DNA of 64,000 nt from the NCBI GenBank assembly GCA_963680875.1, contig OY804585.1, positions 25,996,186 to 26,060,185 on the forward strand, in the 5' to 3' direction. This document shows positions 23,785 to 33,721 of the stretch, piece after piece; position 1 is the first letter of the stretch, and every line of letters starts with the position of its first letter. The stretch comes from Bathymodiolus brooksi (Eukaryota; Mollusca; Bivalvia; Mytilida; Modiolidae). Position numbers and translations under genes: made by a program. The notes below the pieces were generated by a model. It saw only the letters and a program-made list of their open reading frames with translations. It was not told the origin of the DNA and did not search any database.

Positions 23785-25779
23785 AATTTCGATGATATTG
23801 ACCGTGGCATTTGATAATAAATTTGACCAAATTGATGAAGCTGATTGCATGTTCATATTTCAGATTAAACACCAATATTCCTTTTGAATCATAGCCCATA
23901 TATTATTCAATGCATTGTTACGGGTTTTAAACAGATTTTCATGACCCCGTTCTAGTCACTCTGTGACCTAGATCCGGACGCAATTCCGAACGACATCATA
24001 ATAACCTTTCTAGTGTAAATTATTTAATGACAACTGTTAAAATTGAAAGAGCATTCATTCATTTAGGTTCACATATCCATTTGTATATAATACACATGAC
24101 ATAAAAACCTTTCCTTTATTCATACCATAAATGTGTGCCAGTTTGCATTCGGAATTCCTTGGACTCTTCAATGAATAAGGTACATTTTGACATTTTGGGA
24201 TATATCAAGGTAAGAAAAATGTATTATATTGACTGTTTTTGTTTTAATTTCAATGTGTTCTACATATGCATAGAACCAGGAGATCATATTCTTTCCAATT
24301 ACAGGCATAAGATAACAAAATATGCGTACCTCAATGAATTTTATAGTGCAATTGTCGATCGTTTTCTGTTTACAAATATGAAAACCCGTCGTCTGCAACA
24401 TTCAACAACTGCGCATGAATAATTTTCTCCCAAAACACGTGTAATTTAGCGGGGTATCTATTTATAAAAGCATTTTTTTAATTCATGTTTTGAAGGAACA
24501 ATTAGGGGACATACTTTTTATTTCGTTCGTAATTGTATCCGTTCGTAATTGCGTCCGGTGAGGCTATTATCTTTTATTTTGAATGAATTGTGTAGCCGAT
24601 TTGTTATGGCAACGCCTCTCTCCCATCGGGAGTTTCGTAGAAAGAGATATTTTTATTAGAATTTTATTTCAAGTTTATTTCGGTTTTGCATAGAGTAAAT
24701 AATCAAAGAATTGGGAATTTTTCATTGAAATAGATTTCTTTTGCGTTTCTAAATTATCAATTGATCTATTTTTTAAACTTCCGGTGAGCAGATTTTTGGC
24801 TATCAATATAGAAGGAAAAATCGGACAGCTTACCGTTAGAAGGACTTCGTCCTTTAATATGAGACAGGCAACCTGTTTGAAGGACGAATTCCTAAAATTT
24901 CAATAAAACGATGATCCGTACACGTTAGCCTCACCGCCACCGGACGCAATTACGAACAATTTCGATGATATTGACCGTGGCATTTAATAATAATTTATAA
25001 ATTTGACCAAATTGATGAAGCTGATTGCATGTTCATATTTCAGATTAAACACCAATATTCCTTTTGAATCATAGCCCATATATTATTCAATGCATTGTTC
25101 GGGTTTTAACTTGGAACAGATTTTCATGACCCCGTTCTAGTCACTCTGTGACCTAGATCCAGACACAATTTTGAACATCATAATAACCTTTCTAGTGTAA
25201 ATTTTATTTAATGACAACTGTTAAAATTGAAAGAGCATTCATTCATTTACGTTCACATATCTATTTGTATATAATACACATGACATAAAAACCTTTCCTT
25301 TATTCAAACCATAAATGTGTGCCAGTTTGCATTCGGAATTCCTTGGACTCTTCAATGAATAAGGTACATTTTGACATTTTGGGATATATCAAGGTAAGAA
25401 AAATGTATTATATTGACTGTTTTTGTTTTAATTTCAATGTGTTCTACATATGCATAGAACCAGGAGATCATATTCTTTCCAATTACAGGCATAAGATAAC
25501 AAAACACGAGTAATTTAGCGGGATATCTATTTATAAAAGCATTTTTTTAATTCATGTTTTGAAGGAACAATTAGGGGACATACTTTTTATTTCGATCGTA
25601 ATTGCGTCCGGTGAGGCTATTATCTTTTATTTTGAATGAATTGTGTAGCCGATTTGTTATGGCGTTCATTTTACCTACGCCGCTCTTCCATCGGTAAACT
25701 GATGAGTTCTGTCCCCTGGCTAGTATCTCGGCTAGATTGAGACAGATAGAGTCAGCCTATTCCATCGGGAGTTTCGTAG

Positions 25780-26510
25780 AAAGAGATTTTTTTATTAGAA
25801 TTATAATAAAAGTTTATTTCGATTTTGCATAGAGTAAATAATCAAAGAATTGGGAATTTTTCATTGAAATAGATTTCTTTTGCGTTTCTAAATTATCAAT
25901 TGATCTATCTTTTAAACTTCCGGTGAGCAGATTTTTGGCTATCAATATAGAAGGAAAAATCGGAGAGCTCACCGTTAGAAGGACTTCGTCCTTTATTAAC
26001 TAGACGGTGATATAATTAAGTTACTGATATTTTCCAATTTGATGGCATTTTGAATTTTGCTACTCAAACAAGTAAAATGCTCACAAAATCGTAAAATAAA
26101 CCAGTAACCAGCTTGTCAATCAGCGTCCCTTGTAAACAACGTCACAGGATGACGATATATTACAAAAGTCAAAGTCGATAGATGGTTATCTTAAGTATTT
26201 TTTCCGGAATTTTTTTTTTATGTCAACAATACAAGCTTTTTTTTCATTGACATTTATTTTTTTTATTTCTTATCTAACAATAATTGTCGATTATTAACAA
26301 TAAACATTGTTTCTTTTATCTTTTTTTATTATCGGGAATCCAAGCCGCCTTTTTGTTTACATTACGAAAAAAGTAGCCCGGTGAACATCGTCTATCCATA
26401 AGCGCTTATACCCAATCAAGAGTATAGGATTTCTAATTATGTAAATCATATAAGAATTATACATAAATAAACTCCGGAAAAAATGCGTTTAATCCTATAA
26501 TAATAATTCT
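25780..26510 (-). mobile_element. Dispersed element P, copy B, permuted
   Basis: Read on the minus strand, blocks matching copy A appear in the order 1520-1565, then 880-1372, then 1646-1850. In copy A the first of these lies between the other two. The joint with the 1182-bp unit is at about 25996-26005. The hairpin seen in copy A is absent. Confidence 0.7.
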
Positions 26511-26674
26511 TTCAATTCTTTATGTCCAATAATGAAATCCCTAGAACTTCCGGTTAATAATAAGACCAGGTAACTCTAACAAATAAAATTACGATTACCC
26601 GATATTTTTCCGTGAAATAGGTTCCTGAATCGGAATTGTATTCCGGCACTTAGTCTCTCAGGTAATCCGTATAA

Positions 26675-26764
26675 GAGAATGTCCAAGTAACTCTCCATTC
26701 CTTAAAAATAATGGAGCCGAGGCCCATTGTTTTTAAGGAATGGAGAGATACGAGGACATTCTCC
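26675..26764. repeat. Imperfect hairpin, about 90 bp, and a third arm copy
   Basis: CTCTCCATTCCTTAAAAATA and the following ATGG are inverted at about 26723-26747 with one mismatch, and GAGAATGTCC is inverted as GGACATTCTC outside it. A third copy of the arm lies at about 26893-26922. Probably a small foldback element. Confidence 0.75.
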
Positions 26765-27057
26765 AACTTAAAATCCACCCATTGTACTTTATTAATTTTA
26801 TTAATTATTAATCTTGTAACAAACAAAAGTCTGTGTAAAGTATCTAAAGTACAAAGAGAACAATAACTCTGCCCCTGTCCACATTGTTCATAACTCTCCA
26901 TTCCTTAAAAATAATGGAGAGTTTAGACAACACATTTACATCACAGGTGGATTTTAATAATTTTCGTTATTATTACCTAATCCAGGTAATTGTAACCAGT
27001 GCCTTTTATTTATACTTTCTTTTATACACTTAAGACATATGTAATAGTTTTGAGTGG

Positions 27058-27115
27058 AATGAGTGAGTGAGTGAGTGAGTGAGTGCCTGCCTGCCTCTGC
27101 GGGAGGGAGGGAGTG
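27058..27115. repeat. GAGT microsatellite with CCTG and GGGA runs
   Basis: Seven or so AGTG units followed by (CCTG)3 and (GGGA)3. Confidence 0.85.
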
Positions 27116-27159
27116 TTATTTAATGTCAAATGAGAAATTCTTCAGATATATTATTGCGA

Positions 27160-27475
27160 GAACAAATTACATTTCAATGAGATGATGATGCTGTCATTCT
27201 TGATTGCCTCTTCGGATTTCTCTAATGTTTATTGTACTAGACCAACACGCTTAATTGGATTTTTATAGTGCATACTTAATGAAACGACAGTCCGCGGTTA
27301 GACATGTCGCTTTGATTGGACACATTATCCTGATTCTTAACCAACCAATGTTTACTATTTCCCCTTGCTGCTGCGTGGCTAGCAGAGAAGCAACAACAGC
27401 CTTTTGTATGACCTCGACACTTTTGTGAGGAGAGGGGTGAAATCTGTCCAGACAACAATTCTCACTCCACCCCTT
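27160..27475 (-). mobile_element. tRNA-derived SINE, family 2
   Basis: The minus strand shows the family-2 body (GCTGTTGTTGCTTCTCTGCT, then TGTCCAATCAAAGCG, then CCAATTAAGCGTGTTGGTCT), as in the copy at 37880-38265. The tRNA-like head is truncated. Open frames here are shadows. Confidence 0.65.
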
Positions 27476-27519
27476 TGGCATCTTCAATTTGTTCTTAAAA
27501 AACATAGCATTTGCATTGG

Positions 27520-27785
27520 TTTGGTTTATGGTGTTTAACGCCACTTTCAACAATATTTCGGTTATATCGTTGAGGTCAGTTGTATTGGTGGAGGAAACCG
27601 GACTAGCCGGAGAAAACCACCGACCTGCCGCAAATCACAGACAAACTTTATCACATAATGTGTGATCGAGTACACCTTGCCATGAACGGGGTTCGAACTC
27701 ACAACTTTAGTGGTGATAAGCACCGATTGCATAGGTAGTAGACAATCCAACTACCATACGATCACGACCACGACGGCCCTTAAAA
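27520..27785 (-). mobile_element. tRNA-derived SINE, family 1
   Basis: On the minus strand: a tRNA-like head with TATGGTAGTTGG and a clear B box in GAGTTCGAACCCCG, then the body GTGATAAAGTTTGTCTGTGA, and the tail GTTGAAAGTGGCGTTAAACA. This is one of the most complete copies in the window. Confidence 0.8.
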
Positions 27786-27818
27786 TGTTTCTCACAAAAA
27801 CAAATGAATACATTAATT

Positions 27819-27824
27819 TTTATT
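27819..27824 (-). promoter_or_regulatory. AATAAA overlapping the stop codon of the CUB gene
   Basis: On the minus strand the last codons are followed by TAA at 27822-27820. An AATAAA hexamer covers 27824-27819, so the likely polyadenylation signal overlaps the stop. If it is used, the 3' untranslated region would be only about 20-40 nt and would end near the SINE at 27785. Confidence 0.4.
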
Positions 27825-28256
27825 TATAATCATTTGCATTTTCACATACTTCTTCATAAGAAGGCGGATGGGCTAGATTGAGAGCAGAATCATCAACGAC
27901 CCCTTCGCTTGCTGTCCCAATTCCTGAAACGGCCATATCTGTTCTATACTGATCGACGGACACTTGTTGTGGATCGATATCACGTGATACACCATATTGT
28001 GTATTATGATAACCACACGGATAATAACCCATACAGGAGTCTGTTGTTTCTGAAAACTCGTTCACTTCATTTTCATTACGACTATCGATAGTCTGTTGTA
28101 ATAATGAATATTCAGTAGGATCACGTGATCCTTGTTCTGGTGGCCGAATTGTACCCGGATAAGACGACGATGCAGATGGAGATATCAAAGGGACAGTGTT
28201 TTGTTGATCAGATAATGTTTTTATCTGGTTTATGTTATGTCCTTGATCTTCTGGGG
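27820..28256 (-). CDS. CUB-like receptor, exon 6 of those found: cytoplasmic tail and stop
   Basis: Acceptor TTTCTATTTTAG is followed by coding sequence in phase 1, which joins exon 5 to give a GCC codon at the joint. It encodes about 145 residues ending NANDYK and the stop. The tail is hydrophilic and rich in Ser, Asp, Glu and Tyr. It contains EYSLL, which fits a YxxL/phi sorting motif, GYYPCGYHNTQYG, DQYRTD and, 14 residues from the end, HPPSYEEV. PPxY is the standard ligand of WW domains such as those of Nedd4-type ubiquitin ligases. This suggests a receptor with endocytic or ubiquitin-linked control, but no enzyme domain is present. The protein family as a whole is not one I can name. Confidence 0.75.
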
Positions 28257-29214
28257 CTAAAATAGAAATAAAATACATATTTTGTGTATAAAGTAAGAAA
28301 TTCCGTCTTGATTCAATTTATGTTAAAATTAGTCGTTCATATAATTCTGCATTTATTTAAAATTCAGCTACGGTCGAATTCCATATTTTTTAAATCATTT
28401 TTTAAAACGAGGCAATAACTATGGCTGCATTTATTGGTAAATAATAATTTTGTGCGATATATTGCACAACCCAGGTATGATTATTTCCATTATCGGTTTC
28501 TTAAAAAAAAACGACACTGGGATATGATTTCATTTCCAGCTAACATAATAATAAAGGTGACGTTCTTTAAAGGTTTATTCCAATCAACATCACGTGTATT
28601 TCGTATAGTTCTGTTCGATTCATTCTCGTTTGATAAGCAAACATAAGAATAAGAAATAAGTAAACAATAGTTCACGAGAAGACATGTAGATCCACTGGGA
28701 CAAATTATCTCAACTCTGAGCCATCCGTTAATTAATATTACCCATAAATTGTGCGTGCGCAGAAAAAACAATCAACAAATGCCAAATTTATAGTGTTTAG
28801 TTTGACCTGACTAGTTGTCGAACCTACTCACGTTCTTGCCACACTAGCTGCGAACACGTACACCATTACATATCCACAGAGGCGTGTATATACACGTCAG
28901 CGAGTGCAGCGGGCACATCTATGAACACTAACAGTAAGAAAGATTGTGGATTAAAGTAAAAAAGAAAGAATATCCACCCTAAAACTCAGGTAAGAATTAA
29001 AAGCCAATAACAGTGGTGTTAGTGTTTCTTCTTTTGTGAAATCCCCATGAAGCCCTCAGTGGTGAGTATAAACTGGTCTGACATGAGTGTTAGTCTACTG
29101 ATAAGACTGGTATTATTCAATTCTAACCAATAATCACTACATCTATGCTTTTGTGGTTATTCTTTGTGGATCTTCTGTTCTTCTTAACAACGAGGACATT
29201 TATAAGAAATAATT

Positions 29215-32200
29215 CCCTGAAGTTGCGTATGTCATATTGAACCCATGTTTAATTCCCTGAAGATGTTTATGTGATATAGACGTGTTTAATTCCCTGAAGA
29301 TGTGTATGTGAAATAGCCCATGTTTAATTCCCTGAAGATGTGATATAGACCGTGTTTAATTCCCTGAAGATGTGATATAGACCGTGTTTAATTCCCTGAA
29401 GATGTGTATGTGATATAGCCCATGTTTAATTCCCTGAAGATGTGTATGTGATATAGACCGTGTTTAATTCCCTGAAGATGTGTATGTGATATGGACCGTG
29501 TTTAATTCACTGAAGATGTGATATAGACTGTGTTTAATTCCCTGAAGATGTGTATGAGATATTGAGCCCATGCTTAATTCCATGAAGATGTGTATGTGAT
29601 ATAGCCCATGTTTAATTCCCTGAAGATGTGATGTAGACCGTGTTTTAATCCCTGGAGATGTGTATGTGATATTGAACCCATGTTTAATTCCCTGAAGATG
29701 TGTATGTGATATTGAACCAATGTTTAATTCCCTGAAGATGTGTATTTGATATAGCCCATGTTTAATTCCCTGAAGATGTGTATGTGATATAGCCCATGTT
29801 TAATTCCCATAAGATGTGCATGTGATATAGCCCATGTTTAATTCCCTGAAGATGTGTACGTGATATTAAACCCATGTTTAATTCCCTGAAGATGTGTATG
29901 TGTGTGATATAGCCCATGTTTAATTCCCTGAAGATGTGTATGTGATATTGAACCCATGTTTAATTCCCTGAAGATGTGTATGTGATATAGCACATGCTTA
30001 ATTCCCTGAAGATGTAATGTAGACCGTGTTTAATTCCCTGAAGATGTGTATGTGATATTGAACCCATGTTTAATTCCCTGCAGATGTGTATGTGATATAG
30101 CCCATGTTTAATTCCCTGAAGATGTGTATGTGATATAGACCGTGTTTAATTCCCTGAAGATGTGTATGTGATATGGACCGTGTTTAATTCACTGAAGATG
30201 TGATATAGACTGTGTTTAATTCCCTGAAGATGTGTATGAGATATTGAGCCCATGCTTAATTCCATGAAGATGTGTATGTGATATAGCCCATGTTTAATTC
30301 CCTGAAGATGTGATGTAGACCGTGTTTTAATCCCTGGAGATGTGTATGTGATATTGAACCCATGTTTAATTCCCTGAAGATGTGTATGTGATATTGAACC
30401 AATGTTTAATTCCCTGAAGATGTGTATTTGATATAGCCCATGTTTAATTCCCTGAAGATGTGTATGTGATATAGCCCATGTTTAATTCCCATAAGATGTG
30501 CATGTGATATAGCCCATGTTTAATTCCCTGAAGATGTGTACGTGATATTAAACCCATGTTTAATTCCCTGAAGATGTGTATGTGTGTGATATAGCCCATG
30601 TTTAATTCCCTGAAGATGTGTATGTGATATTGAACCCATGTTTAATTTCCTGAAGATGTGTATGTGATATAGCACATGCTTAATTCCCTGAAGATGTAAT
30701 GTAGACCGTGTTTAATTCCCTGAAGATGTGTATGTGATATTGAACCCATGTTTAATTCCCTGCAGATGTGTATGTGATATAGCCCATGTTTAATTCCCTG
30801 AAGATGTGTATGTGATATAGACCGTGTTTAATTCCCTGAAGATGTGTATGTGATATGGACCGTGTTTAATTCACTGAAGATGTGATATAGACTGTGTTTA
30901 ATTCCCTGAAGATGTGTATGAGATATTGAGCCCATGCTTAATTCCATGAAGATGTGTATGTGATATAGCCCATGTTTAATTCCCTGAAGATGTGATGTAG
31001 ACCGTGTTTTAATCCCTGGAGATGTGTATGTGATATTGAACCCATGTTTAATTCCCTGAAGATGTGTATGTGATATTGAACCAATGTTTAATTCCCTGAA
31101 GATGTGTATTTGATATAGCCCATGTTTAATTCCCTGAAGATGTGTATGTGATATAGCCCATGTTTAATTCCCTTAAGATGTGCATGTGATATAGCCCATG
31201 TTTAATTCCCTGAAGATGTGTACGTGATATTAAACCCATGTTTAATTCCCTGAAGATGTGTATGTGTGTGATATAGCCCATGTTTAATTCCCTGAAGATG
31301 TGTATGTGATATTGAACCCATGTTTAATTCCCTGAAGATGTGTATGTGATATAGCACATGCTTAATTCCCTGAAGATGTGATGTAGACCGTGTTTAATTC
31401 CCTGAAGATGTGTATGTGATATTGAACCCATGTTTAATTCCCTGCAGATGTGTATGTGATATAGCCCATGTTTAATTCCCTGAAGATGTTCATGTGATAT
31501 AGCCCATGTTTAATTCCCTGAAAACGTGTATGTGATATTGAACCCATGTTTAATTCCCTGAAGATGTGTATGTGATATAGCCCATGTTTAATTCCCTGAA
31601 GATGTGTATGTGATATTGAACCCATGTTTAATTCTCTGAAGATGTGTATGTGATATAGCCCATGTTTAATTCCCTGAAGATGTGTATGTGATATTGAACC
31701 CATGTTTAATTCCCTGAAGATGTGTATGTGATATAGACCGTGTTTAATTCCATGAAGATGTGTATGTGAAATAGCCCATGTTTAATTCCCTGAAGATGTG
31801 ATATAGACCGTGTTTAATTCCCTGAAGATGTGATATAGACCGTGTTTAATTCCCTGAAGATGTGTATGTGATATTGAACCCATGTTTAATTCTCTGAAGA
31901 TGTGTATGTGATATAGCCCATGTTTAATTCCCTAAAGATGTGTATGTGATATAGCCCATGTTTAATTCCCTGAAGATGTGTATGTGATATTGAACCCATG
32001 TTTAATTCCCTGAAGATGTGTATGTGATATAGACGTGTTTAATTCCCTGAAGATGTGTATGTGATATAGCCCATATTTAATTATTCCCTGAAGATGTGCA
32101 TGTGATATTGAACCCATGTTTAATTCCCTGAATATGTGATATAGACCGTGTTTAATACCCTGAAGATGTGTATGTGATATATAGCTCATGTTTATTTCTC

Positions 32201-32765
32201 TGAAGATGTGTATGGTATTTAGCCCATGCTTAATTCCCTGAAGATGTGTATGTGATATAGCCCATGTTTAATTCTCTGAAGATGTGTATGTTATATAACC
32301 CATGTTTAATTTCCTGAAGATGTGTATGTGATATAGCCCATGTTTAATTCTCTGAAGATGTGTATGTGATATAGCCCATGTTTAATTCCCTTAAGATGTG
32401 TATGTGATATAGCCCATGTTTAATTCTCTGAAGATGTGTATGTTATATAACCCATGTTTAATTTCCTGAAGATGTGTATGTCATATAGCCCATGTTTAAT
32501 TCCCTGAAGATGTGTATGTGATATAGCCCATGTTTAATTCCCTGAAGATGTGTATGTGATATAGCCCATGTTTAATTCTCTTAAGATGTGTATGTTATAT
32601 AGCCTATGTTTAATTCCCTGAAGATGTGTATGTGATATAGACCGTGTTTAATTCCCTGAAGATGTGTATGTGATATAGCCCATGTTTAATTCCCTGAAGA
32701 TGTGTATGTGATATAGACCGTGTTTAATTCCCTGAAGATGTGTATGTGATATAGACCGTGTTTAT
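29215..32765 (+). repeat. 38-bp minisatellite with a 682-bp higher-order repeat
   Basis: The unit is GTTTAATTCCCTGAAGATGT followed by GTATGTGATATAGCCCAT (38 bp). Variants are 41 bp (ATTGAACCC in place of ATAGCCC) or shortened by loss of GTGTAT-type blocks. A rare variant (TTTAATTCACTGAAG) recurs at 29501, 30183 and 30865, exactly 682 bp apart. The blocks 29401-30082, 30083-30764 and 30765-31446 are almost identical, so a block of about 18 units was triplicated recently. The array lies inside an intron. The open frames across it are products of the repeat. Confidence 0.95.
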
Positions 32766-33483
32766 TTCAAATCTAAAGATGAATTACATACGTATCTTTT
32801 CATCACCGTCATCTGTATTCTTACATCATGATAAAATAAATTTCCATGGATATTAAATAGAACATATATTGTGTGAATAACATCCATATCTCACTTTTGA
32901 GACAGACCAGTTCCTATTTTTAGCGATGTGAGATTTTCTTATCTTGCACTAGTGCAAGACAAAAAAATCATGTGCGTTTTACCGGCAAATGCATGCTGTA
33001 CGGTTTATGTCAACTGCCCCCTAATTCTCCATGCTTTTCCTTTTTAAAATAAACAATTAACCACGATTCTACTACATAAGTATTTTTAAATTCATTTATG
33101 TATTATATTCTGCTAGCTAACGTGCACCTTTCACGGTGTTTGATTCTTTTTTCAGGCTCTCTTCCAGTCAATGTTTGTAATAGAGTGCTCTCCCTTGTTA
33201 GTAACTAACGTAAAGAAAGAAATTACCTCCCTTTGACCAAATTCAAATATTTTTTTACAGGTATTTATCTCTGTTGTAGTAACATTTATAATATATTTAT
33301 TAAATACATTGTACTTTATGATGAAATACATTTGAAATACTGCCGAGATACGGTTGCATATGGATAAATCGAATATTTACTTCAGCAATGGAAAAATAAA
33401 TTGCGGGAAAACGCTCGATGAATGTAAACAAAAACAACATTAGGTGTTTAGTGAGAAATAAAATCAAACACCAGAAAAAGTAC

Positions 33484-33600
33484 AAGATAGGAAAATCTCC
33501 GACACCCTTGGGTAAGATTACAATCGTTCTCTAACTCGGCAATCCTCGTAAAGAGAACGATTGAAATCTTACCCTCGGGTGTCGGAGATTTCCCTATCTT
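33484..33600. mobile_element. Palindromic MITE, about 49-bp arms
   Basis: AAGATAGGAAAATCTCCGAC and the following bases to about 33532 are the near-exact inverse of 33552-33600, with a loop of about 19 nt. Three or four mismatches occur. It can form a long stem in the intron transcript. Confidence 0.85.
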
Positions 33601-33721
33601 GACTCTCACCGGTGTTAGATTCTATATATCTCAAATGACAATGGATCTTTCACTTTTTACGTAGATGTTTTCTTTCCTCTATCACTGCCAAGACTTTTAC
33701 CGGACTGTATATATGAGTAAC

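Larger units (their letters stand above)
21457..25996. repeat. Three tandem copies of a 1182-bp unit
   Basis: Unit starts (CATCATAATAACCTTTCT) lie at 21457, 23994 and 25176. The second spacing is 1182 bp. The first is 2537 bp, which is 1182 plus the 1355-bp Tc1-like insertion at 21646-23000, so the ancestral units were the same length. Unit 3 lacks about 95-130 bp after GGCATAAGATAAC, carries an insertion of about 65 bp near 25695, and stops at about 25996. Each unit contains the short inverted-repeat element described below. Open frames repeat with the units and show no protein features. Confidence 0.9.

Noticed and set aside
24135..25513. Open frames of 64-95 codons repeated in the 1182-bp units
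   Set aside because: Repeated because the DNA unit is repeated. The copies have frame-altering indels and no protein features.
31434..32189. Minus-strand open frames with GIKHGLYHIHIF-type repeats
   Set aside because: Translation of the 38-bp minisatellite; the unit is not a multiple of three and frames break repeatedly.
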